Of a DNA stretch of 64,000 nt, positions 34,260-42,565 are shown in pieces (within the stretch, counting starts at the first letter, position 1; each line of letters opens with the position of its first letter). Below the pieces are notes generated by a model. The model was not told where the DNA came from. It worked only from the letters and a program-made list of their open reading frames with translations, and searched no databases. The translations under genes and the position numbers were made by a program. The stretch comes from Betaproteobacteria bacterium LSUCC0117 (GTDB lineage Bacteria > Pseudomonadota > Gammaproteobacteria > Burkholderiales > Burkholderiaceae_C): the NCBI GenBank assembly GCA_030441535.1, contig JAUJFZ010000006.1, positions 1-64,000 of the forward strand, given 5' to 3'.

Positions 34260-34355
34260 TTTTTTCCATTCGCATTCTGTGTATCAAAACGAAAGTAAAA
34301 TCAAAGCTTCACAGGCACTTAGTCCAACCATAAGGGAACTTATGTCCGTGCGCAA

Positions 34356-34407
34356 AGTTACACAAAAGTTACACATGAAAAATCACCGCTCACAAGTCGT
34401 TGATTAT
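34356..34407. repeat. Right-end arm-type repeats of the integrase
   Basis: AGTTACACAAAA (34356-34367) is identical to a left-end repeat, and AGTTACACAT (34367-34376) overlaps it in tandem. AAGTCGTTGATTA (34394-34406) is a one-mismatch version of the left-end AAGTTGTTGATT repeats. A small palindrome GACTATTTTAGTC (34411-34423) separates them from attR. Confidence 0.6.
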
Positions 34408-34428
34408 ATTGACTATTTTAGTCAAGTA

Positions 34429-34446
34429 ACTATTGAGTGGGAATAG
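34429..34446 (+). repeat. attR: right attachment core
   Basis: ACTATTGAGTGGGAATAG, the second copy of the guaA end (encodes T-I-E-W-E-stop), 11,170 bp from the left copy. Chromosomal-type sequence resumes directly after it and leads to the EamA gene at 34490. Confidence 0.85.
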
Positions 34447-34489
34447 TACGCTGAGCGCCCAATGACCATGGTCTGAATCAAGGCGCACG

Positions 34490-35347
34490 GTGTCCAACAA
34501 CCTCAAAGCCGCCCTGTGGATGCTGGGCGCCATCGCATCCTTTTCGGCAATGGCGGTCGCGGGTCGCGAGGTCAGTCAATGGCTTGATACCTTCGAGATC
34601 ATGACCTACCGCAGTCTGGTGGGCATCGTGGTCCTGTGGGTCATCCTCACACTAACCGGACAATGGCGGCAGGTGACGCGTCGCTCAATCAGCACGCATG
34701 TGGTTCGCAACGCTGCGCATTTCACGGGGCAGAACCTGTGGTTTTATGCGATGACTTCGATTCCCTTGGCGCAGGTGTTTGCGCTCGAGTTCACTTCGCC
34801 CATTTGGGTGGTCTTACTGTCTCCATTGATTTTGGGTGAGCCACTGACACGCCTCCGGTTGATGTCGGTGTTGGTTGGTTTTGTGGGGATCTTGATCGTC
34901 GCGCGCCCGTCGCCAGACACCATCAGTCCAGGATTGATTGCGGCAGCCAGCTCTGCTGTTTTCTTTGCGCTGTCTGTGATGTACACACGACTGCTCACGC
35001 GCACCGAGACCGTGCTGTGCATCATGTTCTGGCTCACGTTGATGCAGGCTGCTTTTGGCATCATCTTCAGCGCTTGGGATGGTGACATGGTGGCGCCATC
35101 GGCCCAGACATTGCCGTGGTTGGTTCTGATCGGATTGGCAGGGCTGCTGGCTCACTATTGCCTCACCAGCGCACTGGCTATTGCGCCTGCGACCGTGGTC
35201 GTGCCAATTGATTTTGTGCGTTTGCCGACCATTGCGATCGTCGGTATGTTGCTTTATGGCGAGGCACTCGATGCGTGGGTGTTTGTCGGTGCCACCGTGA
35301 TCTTCGCTGCGAATTACGCCAATATTTGGTATGCGAACAGGCGTTAA
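34490..35347 (+). CDS. EamA/DMT-family transporter
   Basis: Inner-membrane protein of 285 aa with ten predicted spans arranged as two EamA repeats (about 5-135 and 145-280). The repeats end in typical motifs (EFTSPIWVVLLSPLILGEPL and FVRLPTIAIVGMLLYGEALD). Drug/metabolite transporter superfamily; substrate unknown. The start is a GTG at 34490. It is the first chromosomal gene right of the island, so its promoter region lies next to attR and insertion could affect its expression. Confidence 0.9.
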   Translation: MSNNLKAALWMLGAIASFSAMAVAGREVSQWLDTFEIMTYRSLVGIVVLWVILTLTGQWRQVTRRSISTHVVRNAAHFTGQNLWFYAMTSIPLAQVFALEFTSPIWVVLLSPLILGEPLTRLRLMSVLVGFVGILIVARPSPDTISPGLIAAASSAVFFALSVMYTRLLTRTETVLCIMFWLTLMQAAFGIIFSAWDGDMVAPSAQTLPWLVLIGLAGLLAHYCLTSALAIAPATVVVPIDFVRLPTIAIVGMLLYGEALDAWVFVGATVIFAANYANIWYANRR

Positions 35348-35526
35348 GGCCCCGTGAAACCCTAGCTCGATTCGGTGACGGTTTCGTACCTTCCGGGCAG
35401 CACAATTTCAATCAACTCCAGATCCTCCCAACGGGCTATCTCCCGATGCCTAATCAATGAGGCGCATGCGTATCAACCCAGACTAAAATCGCCTTTGACC
35501 AGCGATAGGTCATAAAGGAGCCTCCG

Positions 35527-36153
35527 GTGTCTACTGATAGTTTGTACGTTCCGCCGCAATTTAACTGCACCGACATTGACAAGGCGCAAGCGCTCGTTCG
35601 TGCCTACCCCTTGGCGCAGTTGGTCTCGGTGGGGAGCGATGGTGCACCCTTCATATCACCGTTACCCCTTGAGACGTCTACCAGTGACCCTTGGGTGCTC
35701 ATCGGCCATTTGGCGAACGCCAACCCCCAGGTTGCCTTGTTGAAAACCAATCGAAAAGCTTTGGTGACGGTGATGGGGCCACAGGCTTATCTGTCTCCAA
35801 CCGTCTATCCAGATTCACAGCGCGTACCCACTTGGAATTACGTCACCTTGCACGCGCAGGTGGATGTACAGCCGATCGATCCAGCGACCGACAAAGATGC
35901 GTTGCTCAAAGCCTTGATCAAAACACATGAACCCCCGTACGCCGCGCAATGGCGTGGATTACCCGAGTCATACACGGAAGCCATGCTGAGAGCCATTACG
36001 GGCTTTACCCTGACTGTCACAGCGTGGACGCTGAAGGTCAAAGTCAACCAGCACCGACCCGAAGCCAAAGCCGCGATGCTTGCCCAGTATGCGAAGGGTG
36101 ACGGCAGCGCGCAGGCACTGGTCGAATGGATTGAAGGATGGCAGCGGCCGTGA
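35527..36153 (+). CDS. PaiB-like FMN-binding protein
   Basis: 208-aa protein of the FMN-binding split-barrel PaiB family, often named a negative transcriptional regulator. Typical segments are MYVPP-like start (SLYVPPQFNCTD), GHLANANPQ, YLSPTVYPD, VPTWNYVTLHAQV, and ITGFTLTVTAWTLKVKVNQHRP. GTG start at 35527 with AAAGGAG upstream. It has no helix-turn-helix, so a flavin-dependent redox or stress role is at least as likely as direct DNA binding. The stop overlaps the tadA start. Confidence 0.88.
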   Translation: MSTDSLYVPPQFNCTDIDKAQALVRAYPLAQLVSVGSDGAPFISPLPLETSTSDPWVLIGHLANANPQVALLKTNRKALVTVMGPQAYLSPTVYPDSQRVPTWNYVTLHAQVDVQPIDPATDKDALLKALIKTHEPPYAAQWRGLPESYTEAMLRAITGFTLTVTAWTLKVKVNQHRPEAKAAMLAQYAKGDGSAQALVEWIEGWQRP

Positions 36154-37319
36154 CAGAGGCGGCTGAGGGCGCTCGAGCTGAGGATGTCGCCGGTATGCAG
36201 GCGGCCCTGGATTTGGCGTCCAAGGCTTACGCGTGTGGGGAGGTGCCTGTCGGCGCGGTGGTTGTGCGCAATGGGCAGGTGGTTGGACGGGGATTCAATC
36301 AACCCATTGGCAGCCATGATGCCAGTGCACATGCGGAGATACAGGCGATCCGCGATGCTGGCCGGGCGATAGGAAACTACCGTCTAACCGACTGCACGAT
36401 GTATGTCACGCTAGAACCTTGCGCCATGTGTGCCGGTGCCATTATGAATGCCCGCTTCACAAGGGTGGTCTATGGGGCGTCTGAGCCGAAAACGGGCGCA
36501 GCCGGTTCGGTGATTGATTTGTTCAGCAACGCTACTTTGAACCACCACACCACCGTAGAAGCGGGGGTGTTGGCCCAAAGTTGTAGCGAGCTATTGGGGC
36601 GATTCTTCGCCGATCGGAGAGCGGTTAATCAACAGCAGGCTACCCCCTTACGAGCGGATGCGTTGCGAACACCGGCAGTAGCCTTCGAGGCACTCAAAGA
36701 CTTTGACTACCCACGCCATCGCTTAGATGCGCCCGATTTGCTTCAAGGGCTGCGACTTGAGTACATTGATATGGGCCCAAGGGAGGCTGCAAAAACATGG
36801 CTACTCATTCATCCCGCCCACGGTTGGAGCGCGTCTTGGCGCCATTGGATAGAGCCACTCCTCGCGCTGGGCTACCGCGTGGTGATCCCGGACTTGATTG
36901 GATTTGGGCGCAGCGACAAGCCCAAAAAGGAAACCGTGCACACGCCTGAGTTTCAGAGCGCAGTCTTACGCGCACTCGTCAGTGCAATTGATGCCGCTGG
37001 TCTGCGCGTTGTTTTCTGCAACGATACGATGGGGTTAAACCTCGCGCAGACGGCGGAAGCGCTGAAACCAGGTGCCGGCGCTTGGTTGATCGCTGTGGCC
37101 AGTGATAACCGCAGCCGAGAGGCTTTATCGGTGGACGCGCTACCGTATGTTGATCAGGGTCACGCTGCCGCTATGCGAGCGGTGCGACGCTGGCCCAAGC
37201 CAGCCATTGACGTGCCCTCAAGGGTTATATTGTCGTCGTTACCCTACCAGTTATACGATTTGGATCCGCAAGCTGATGCGCAGAGGCGAACTGCTCTTAT
37301 CTCGGCGCTTGCGAGCTAA
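36150..37319 (+). CDS. tadA: tRNA adenosine-34 deaminase fused to a haloalkane-dehalogenase-like domain
   Basis: Residues 1-155 are a complete TadA deaminase (HAE at about 60, PCAMC at about 89-93, zinc site), which makes inosine-34 in tRNA-Arg. After a linker, residues about 185-389 form an alpha/beta hydrolase resembling haloalkane dehalogenases: PDLIGFGRSDKP, then FCNDTMGL, where Asp sits at the nucleophile elbow. The hydrolase part is short, with no clear cap or catalytic His, so it is probably degenerate. GTG 36150 overlaps the paiB stop by 4 bp; ATG 36138 is an alternative. No frameshift separates the domains. Confidence 0.88.
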   Translation: MTEAAEGARAEDVAGMQAALDLASKAYACGEVPVGAVVVRNGQVVGRGFNQPIGSHDASAHAEIQAIRDAGRAIGNYRLTDCTMYVTLEPCAMCAGAIMNARFTRVVYGASEPKTGAAGSVIDLFSNATLNHHTTVEAGVLAQSCSELLGRFFADRRAVNQQQATPLRADALRTPAVAFEALKDFDYPRHRLDAPDLLQGLRLEYIDMGPREAAKTWLLIHPAHGWSASWRHWIEPLLALGYRVVIPDLIGFGRSDKPKKETVHTPEFQSAVLRALVSAIDAAGLRVVFCNDTMGLNLAQTAEALKPGAGAWLIAVASDNRSREALSVDALPYVDQGHAAAMRAVRRWPKPAIDVPSRVILSSLPYQLYDLDPQADAQRRTALISALAS

Positions 37320-37341
37320 CTTTCACAGAAAAACAATACAC

Positions 37342-38268
37342 ATGAGTCACATTTACCTGCTTTCTCCCAGCTCTGCGGTTCGCGATAAGGCGGCGTTGCG
37401 GCGCGGTGTCAAACGACTGGAAGCAGCAGGCCATCAAGTTGAGGTCGATGCCCACGCCTTGAACCGCGACACCCGCTTTGCGGGTACCGACACCGAGCGG
37501 CTGGCCGCCATCAAGCGGGCTGCCGCCAGCGGGGCGGATACCGTGATGACGACTCGGGGTGGGTATGGCCTCAGCCGCCTGCTACCGGCCCTGCCCTACA
37601 AAGCCATTGCCAAGTCAATTGATAAAGGAACCCATTGGGTCGGCTTCAGTGATTTCACGGCATTCAGTTTGGCAGTGATGACCAAGACGCGGCGTGTCAC
37701 GTGGGCGGGTCCCGCGGTGGTTGAGGATTTCGGCGCACTTGACGGTGTCGATGAAATCACTGACCTGTGTTTTGATGACCTGATGACCCACATGAGTGAG
37801 GGCACCGGTTGGCGCATTGGCAAAGATGACCCCACCGCGTTTAGTGCGCAAGGGTTAACGCTATGGGGAGGGAATTTGTCCATGATCACCTCATTGGTTG
37901 GAACCCCTTATCTGCCCGCTGTGACGCGTGGCGCCCTGTTTATTGAGGATGTCGCTGAGGCACCCTATCGAATCGAACGCATGCTCACACAACTGCTGCA
38001 TGCAGGGATTCTGGCCAATCAAAGGGTCATTTTCCTAGGCGCATTTAACCGATTCACCGCGTCTCCTCAAGACAGGGGTTACGGCCTGAAAGCTGTCATT
38101 GCTTGGCTACGGACCCATACCAAAGCGCGGGTCATCACGGGACTGCCCTTCGGGCACGTACCGACCAAGGTGCTTCTGCCAGTGGGGCAAACGGTTGATG
38201 TGGCGGCCACGGGGCGAGAGGTGCTGGTTTTGTGGTCCCACGATCACACTCATGCGCACCACCACTGA
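37342..38268 (+). CDS. ldcA: LD-carboxypeptidase (LdcA/MccF family)
   Basis: Serine peptidase of family S66, 308 aa, that removes D-Ala from L,D-tetrapeptides in murein recycling. The conserved TRGGYGLSRLLP segment, the nucleophile Ser in GFSDFTAF (about 102), the Glu in FIEDVAEAPYRIER (about 200) and the His in PFGHVPTK (about 271) make up the triad. The ATG at 37342 is chosen because longer frames overlap tadA and lack similarity. It follows tadA by 22 bp. Cytoplasmic, no signal peptide. Confidence 0.88.
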   Translation: MSHIYLLSPSSAVRDKAALRRGVKRLEAAGHQVEVDAHALNRDTRFAGTDTERLAAIKRAAASGADTVMTTRGGYGLSRLLPALPYKAIAKSIDKGTHWVGFSDFTAFSLAVMTKTRRVTWAGPAVVEDFGALDGVDEITDLCFDDLMTHMSEGTGWRIGKDDPTAFSAQGLTLWGGNLSMITSLVGTPYLPAVTRGALFIEDVAEAPYRIERMLTQLLHAGILANQRVIFLGAFNRFTASPQDRGYGLKAVIAWLRTHTKARVITGLPFGHVPTKVLLPVGQTVDVAATGREVLVLWSHDHTHAHHH

Positions 38269-38288
38269 GGCCTGAACTGGAGCCCCCC

Positions 38289-39212
38289 ATGACACTGCCA
38301 TCTCGTCGACGCACCTTCGAAATACTTGAACGCGTGAACGGCAATGACCGAGTTGCCAAATGGGTTAACGGCTTCATCATGATCCTGGTGTTGGTCAATA
38401 TTTGCGCGGTCATCATCGAGTCGGTCGAATCGATCTACCAGGCCTACAGCACGGCTTTCCACCTGCTGGAATATTTCTCAGTCACCGTTTTTGGCGCGGA
38501 GTATCTATTGCGGCTGTGGGCTTATGCAGAAAATGAGAAGGTGGGACCAACCGTCGCGAAACGACGTTGGCACTACGCCACCAGTTTGTTTGGTGTGGTT
38601 GATTTAATCGCCGTGTTACCGACCATTCTTTCGATCTTCATGCCGGGGATCGACCTCCGCAGTTTGCGCGCCATCCGCCTGCTGCGTATCCTCAAGTTCA
38701 CCCATTACTCCTATGCGCTGCAAGACCTCGGACGCAGCCTCTACGAGGAGCGCCGGGCATTCATGGCAAGTTTTTACGTGCTTGGGTTGGTCATCATCAT
38801 GGCGTCGACGTTGTTGTATCTGGCCGAGAATCAAGCACAGCCTGATAAGTTTGGGTCGATTCCAGATGCCATGTGGTGGGCCATCATCACGCTGACAACC
38901 GTGGGCTATGGGGACGTTTCACCAATTACCCCAGCTGGCAAAGTCTTGGGGGGTCTGGTCGCCATCATGGGCGTGTGTACCGTCGCGTTGATCACTGGTA
39001 TTCTGGCGTCGTCATTCGCCGTACAAATGGAGCGGCGCAAAGCCGAATTTCAGGCACATGTGGACGAGGCGCTCAGCGACAACGTCCTGACGGATGATGA
39101 GCTCCACTTTCTCGCGACGCTTAAAGATGACATGGGCATCAGCGAGGCGGAGTTTGATAAGCTGCTTCGGCGCATGGAGGCGCAAAAAACCAAACGCAGT
39201 TCAGGCGCTTAG
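38289..39212 (+). CDS. Voltage-gated-type potassium channel
   Basis: Six-TM ion transport protein of 307 aa. Four voltage-sensor helices come first, with a charged S4 (LRSLRAIRLLRILKFTHY), followed by a pore loop with the potassium filter TTVGYGD (about 203) and S6. A cytoplasmic C-terminus (about 245-307) contains an acidic helical region like short bacterial Kv channels. The ATG at 38289 gives the best N-terminus. Stop codon overlaps the convergent ABC-F gene by 4 bp (TTAG). Confidence 0.9.
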   Translation: MTLPSRRRTFEILERVNGNDRVAKWVNGFIMILVLVNICAVIIESVESIYQAYSTAFHLLEYFSVTVFGAEYLLRLWAYAENEKVGPTVAKRRWHYATSLFGVVDLIAVLPTILSIFMPGIDLRSLRAIRLLRILKFTHYSYALQDLGRSLYEERRAFMASFYVLGLVIIMASTLLYLAENQAQPDKFGSIPDAMWWAIITLTTVGYGDVSPITPAGKVLGGLVAIMGVCTVALITGILASSFAVQMERRKAEFQAHVDEALSDNVLTDDELHFLATLKDDMGISEAEFDKLLRRMEAQKTKRSSGA

Positions 39213-41167
39213 GTTTGAGGGGCTGTCGCCTCGGCGCGAGCCAATTCAATCTGCTCGGATACGGTCAGCCACTCTTCTTCGAGCGACGCCACGCGATCCT
39301 CGGCCGCCTTTGTCCGCTTACCAATGTCCGCAATGGCATCACGGCTTGGGTTTTCGAGCAGGGCAGATGTCAGAGCTTCACGCTCTTTCTCTATCGATGC
39401 CAACGCCGCTTCTATCGCGGTGAGACGTTTTTGCAGCGGCTTGAGTTGATTCGCCAGCGCCTGCCGTTTTGCGGCCTGATCCTTGCGCTGCTGAGCTTGG
39501 TTACCGCGAGCCCCTTGATCAGCAGTCGGCGCCCTGGAACTTGCGGCGGACAGGCTTTCACGCTTTCGTTTGGCTTCGTCTAAGAGGTATTTTTGGTAGT
39601 CATCGAGATCACCTTCAAAGTCCTCGATGCCGCCTTTGGTGATCAGCCAGAAGTCGTCACACACGCTTCGCAGTAGCGCGCGGTCGTGCGATACCAGCAT
39701 CACTGTGCCATCGAATACGTTCAACGCCATCGCCAACGCTTCGCGCGTGGTGAGATCCAAGTGGTTAGTCGGTTCATCCAAAAGCAATAGATTTGGGCGT
39801 TGGTAAACAATCATCGCCAAAACTAACCGGGCCTTTTCGCCACCACTCATGGTGCCCACGACTTGGCCAACCATGTCCCCGATGAAGCGGAAGCTACCCA
39901 GAAAGTCTCGCAATTCTTGCTCGCGCGCGTTGATGCCCAGGCGCGCCGAAAGCCGCACGAGGTGGCCCAGTGGCGTGTCGTCCACATTCAGAACGTCAAG
40001 CTCTTGCTGGGCAAAATACCCAATCGACAGACCTTTCCCTTCCCGAAATTCGCCACTGAGCGCCTTAATGGCCCGCGCAATCGTCTTGACCAGCGTCGAC
40101 TTACCTTGTCCGTTGGCGCCCAGTAAACCGATGCGCTGACCGGCGACTACCGACCGCGTGATGTTCCGTACGATCGGGGTCGTTTGACCCGCAGTATCGG
40201 TATAGCCCACGACCGCATCGCGGATCGTCAGCATGGGATTCGGTAAGTCCTGAGGTGTCTTGAATTCGAAGGTGAAGTCGGCACTGGTGATGACCGGCGC
40301 GATTTTCTCCATGCGCTCTAGCGCTTTCACGCGGCTCTGGGCTTGTTTGGCCTTTGTGGCTTTGGCCTTGAAGCGGCTGATGAAACTTTGTAAGTGGGCG
40401 ATGCGGTCTTGCTGTTTTTCGAACGCAGCTTGCTGGACGGTTAGCTGCTGCGAACGTACATCTTCAAATGTGCTGTAGTTGCCGCCGTAGCGAGTCAATT
40501 TGGATTGATCCAAATGGACGGTCACGCGCGTCACGGCATCCAAAAATTCACGGTCGTGACTGATGACCAACAGGGTCCCCTCGAAGCGCTGTAACCAGGC
40601 CTCCAGCCACACCAATGCATCCAGGTCTAAGTGGTTCGTGGGTTCATCGAGTAGCAATAAATCAGCGGGGCACATCAGCGCGCGCGCTAATTGCAAACGC
40701 ATGCGCCAACCGCCAGAAAATGAATTGACTGGGTTTTCGAGTTCGTTGACTTGAAAGCCAAGGCCCAGGATCAAGGTTTGTGCACGGGCGCGTGCATCAA
40801 ATGCACCGGCATCAGCCAGGGCAGCATGCGCCTCGCCAATTTCAGTACCATCGCCCGACACGTTAGCCGCCGTTAACTTGGCCTGTGCCTCGTTGAGTCG
40901 CGTATCACCAGCCAAGACATAGTCAGTGGCACTCATCGCGGTCTCAGGCATGTGCTGCTCAACTTGCGAGAGGCGCCAAGTTTTGGGGAAGCTAAAAGTA
41001 CCACCGTCTTCGATCAAGTCGCCCGTTAGTAACGCGAATAGGCTTGACTTGCCAGCACCGTTGCGGCCAATGAGCGCCGCTTTTTCACCGGGGTGAATCG
41101 TGACTGAGGCCGCATCTAAAACAACTTTGGTGCCCCGGCGGATCGTGATGTCTTGCAGCGTAATCAT
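39209..41167 (-). CDS. ABC-F family ATPase (YheS/Uup-like)
   Basis: Soluble protein of 652 aa with two ABC domains and no membrane part. The first Walker A is IGRNGAGKSS, with signature FSGGWRMRLQLARAL. The second Walker A is LGANGQGKST, with signature MSGGEKARLVLA. A linker rich in Lys/Gln joins them, and the C-terminus (about 530-645) is a charged coiled coil. ABC-F proteins act on the ribosome; this one resembles the housekeeping YheS/Uup branch. Its ATG overlaps the prmB stop by 4 bp. Confidence 0.93.
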   Translation of the reverse strand: MITLQDITIRRGTKVVLDAASVTIHPGEKAALIGRNGAGKSSLFALLTGDLIEDGGTFSFPKTWRLSQVEQHMPETAMSATDYVLAGDTRLNEAQAKLTAANVSGDGTEIGEAHAALADAGAFDARARAQTLILGLGFQVNELENPVNSFSGGWRMRLQLARALMCPADLLLLDEPTNHLDLDALVWLEAWLQRFEGTLLVISHDREFLDAVTRVTVHLDQSKLTRYGGNYSTFEDVRSQQLTVQQAAFEKQQDRIAHLQSFISRFKAKATKAKQAQSRVKALERMEKIAPVITSADFTFEFKTPQDLPNPMLTIRDAVVGYTDTAGQTTPIVRNITRSVVAGQRIGLLGANGQGKSTLVKTIARAIKALSGEFREGKGLSIGYFAQQELDVLNVDDTPLGHLVRLSARLGINAREQELRDFLGSFRFIGDMVGQVVGTMSGGEKARLVLAMIVYQRPNLLLLDEPTNHLDLTTREALAMALNVFDGTVMLVSHDRALLRSVCDDFWLITKGGIEDFEGDLDDYQKYLLDEAKRKRESLSAASSRAPTADQGARGNQAQQRKDQAAKRQALANQLKPLQKRLTAIEAALASIEKEREALTSALLENPSRDAIADIGKRTKAAEDRVASLEEEWLTVSEQIELARAEATAPQT

Positions 41168-42063
41168 GCGGTCGTCTGCCCGATACCGGCGTCATCCAAC
41201 ATCTCTTTCGTCAACAACAACACCTGGTCAGCGCCGGCGCTGGACGGAATCCATGTGGGATACAGGTCGGGAAAAGCCTGTTCAAAATACGGCCGCTCAT
41301 GACCAATCTCGAGCACGACGACGCCCAGATCACTCAGATGTTGGGTGATCTTCGCCAGAAACGGTTTGATGAAATCCATACCGTCTGTCCCACCCGCTAA
41401 CGCCAAGTCAGGCTCGGCTTTGAACTCAGGCGGCAAGCTGGCCATGCTTTGCGCATTGACATAGGGCGGGTTGCACACCACCAAGTCATACACCTCGGTC
41501 GTGAGGCCCGTTAAACCATCCGCGCAGGTGAGCTGGATGCGGTCGGCGAGGTCGTAACGCGCCACGTTGATCGCTGCGACCGCCAATGCGTCAGCGGAGA
41601 TGTCAATGGCGTCGACTTGCATGTCAGGGTAGGTGAGGGCGGTCATGACTGCCAAACTACCGTTACCGGTGCACAGGTCCAGGGCACGTGTGCTTTCAGG
41701 GTCCAGCCACGCATCGATGTGTCCGGTGACCAAAGCCTCGGCAATCAGGCTACGGGGGATGATGGCACGCGAATCAATGTAGAAAGATAGCCCTTGAAGC
41801 CAAGCCTCTTGCGTGAGATAGGCGGCGGGCTGGCGGGTTTCAATGCGCGCCTTTATTAGTCGGTGCACCGCATCGCAATCGGTGTGTGAGACCATTCGAG
41901 AGGCGACTTGTGGATCATCCAAGGGCGTATCCAAAGGCAGTCCGAGCTTCCACAAAACCAACCAAGCGGCCTCGTCAAACGCATTGGTCGTGCCTTGGCC
42001 AAAATGGACGCCTGATATCTCAAGCGTGTCTTTGGCTTCTTGAATGAGTGAAATGAGTTGCAT
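41164..42063 (-). CDS. prmB: Ribosomal protein L3 glutamine methyltransferase PrmB
   Basis: SAM-dependent protein methyltransferase of 299 aa that modifies a glutamine of ribosomal protein L3. The SAM loop is LDLCTGNGSLAV, and the catalytic glutamine-binding motif is NPPYVNAQSM. The N-terminal helical domain and the YLTQEAWLQGLSFYID segment separate PrmB from PrmC. It lies between infA and the ABC-F gene on the same strand and overlaps the latter by 4 bp. Confidence 0.93.
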   Translation of the reverse strand: MQLISLIQEAKDTLEISGVHFGQGTTNAFDEAAWLVLWKLGLPLDTPLDDPQVASRMVSHTDCDAVHRLIKARIETRQPAAYLTQEAWLQGLSFYIDSRAIIPRSLIAEALVTGHIDAWLDPESTRALDLCTGNGSLAVMTALTYPDMQVDAIDISADALAVAAINVARYDLADRIQLTCADGLTGLTTEVYDLVVCNPPYVNAQSMASLPPEFKAEPDLALAGGTDGMDFIKPFLAKITQHLSDLGVVVLEIGHERPYFEQAFPDLYPTWIPSSAGADQVLLLTKEMLDDAGIGQTTA

Positions 42064-42148
42064 GGCGGCAGGTGAGGGGATGACCGGACCGTTACGCCAG
42101 GGCGACTGACCGCCACCGGGTCAGATGGCGCGGTGGGAAGCGTTGGGC

Positions 42149-42403
42149 TTACTTACGGCGGCGCGGCGCAGCAGGTGCGCGGCCTTCAATGTGACGGAAG
42201 CTGATACGACCCTTGGTAAGGTCGTAAGGAGAAATTTCGAGCGTCACACGGTCACCCGCCAAGATGCGGATGTGGTTCTTGCGCATTTTGCCTGCTGAGT
42301 AGGCGATAAGCTGGTGCTCATTGTCCAACGTCACACGGTAGCGTGAGTCGGGTAGCACCTCGTTAACGACGCCCATCATCTCAATCAGGTCATCTTTTGC
42401 CAT
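42149..42403 (-). CDS. infA: Translation initiation factor IF-1
   Basis: OB-fold initiation factor of 84 aa that binds the ribosomal A site. It begins MAKDDLIEMMGVVNEVLPDS and keeps the GKMRKNHIRIL and DRVTLEISPYDLTKGRI segments. The tail is extended (HIEGRAPAAPRRRK), as in the second IF-1 type of Betaproteobacteria. The ATG at 42403 is preferred over an upstream one at 42421 by similarity. It stands between dapE and prmB and has its own promoter. Confidence 0.94.
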   Translation of the reverse strand: MAKDDLIEMMGVVNEVLPDSRYRVTLDNEHQLIAYSAGKMRKNHIRILAGDRVTLEISPYDLTKGRISFRHIEGRAPAAPRRRK

Positions 42404-42493
42404 GTAGTTTCCTTGTTCCAATTCGGTGTGTGCGTTGGGGCGAGCGCCAACGGCAGCCGCGCGACCTCCAAATGGATCTGCGCAAAGCCCCTA

Positions 42494-42520
42494 ATTATAG
42501 CGTCTGACGTTTATTCGCAA
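42494..42520 (-). promoter_or_regulatory. Candidate promoter of infA
   Basis: On the minus strand a perfect TATAAT (complement of 42494-42499) follows TTGCGA (complement of 42515-42520) with a 15-bp spacer, short but workable if the -35 is shifted by one base. Predicted transcript start is about 85 nt before the infA ATG. It gives infA independent expression from the dap genes. Confidence 0.5.
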
Positions 42521-42565
42521 CTTTCACTGTTGCTTGCGTGATGCAGTGGGCGGCCAAAGCGCCAG

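Larger units (their letters stand above)
23277..34446. mobile_element. guaA-integrated genomic island, about 11.2 kb
   Basis: The segment is bounded by near-identical 18-bp copies of the guaA end, carries a tyrosine integrase gene 160 bp from the left core, and has matching arm-type repeats at both ends. Its base composition is clearly richer in A/T than the flanks, and its codon style differs (many AAG, CGT and TAC codons). Cargo is a type I restriction-modification operon plus DUF4268. There are no phage structural genes and no conjugation apparatus, so it is either a satellite or mobilisable element or relies on its own HUH-type protein. Confidence 0.88.

Noticed and set aside
23277..34446. 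Island as a complete prophage
   Set aside because: No terminase, capsid, portal, tail, lysis or phage repressor gene was found; only integrase, small proteins and restriction genes.
23277..34446. Island as an integrative conjugative element
   Set aside because: No type IV secretion or coupling-protein genes; the single HUH-type protein is too small to be a standard relaxase.
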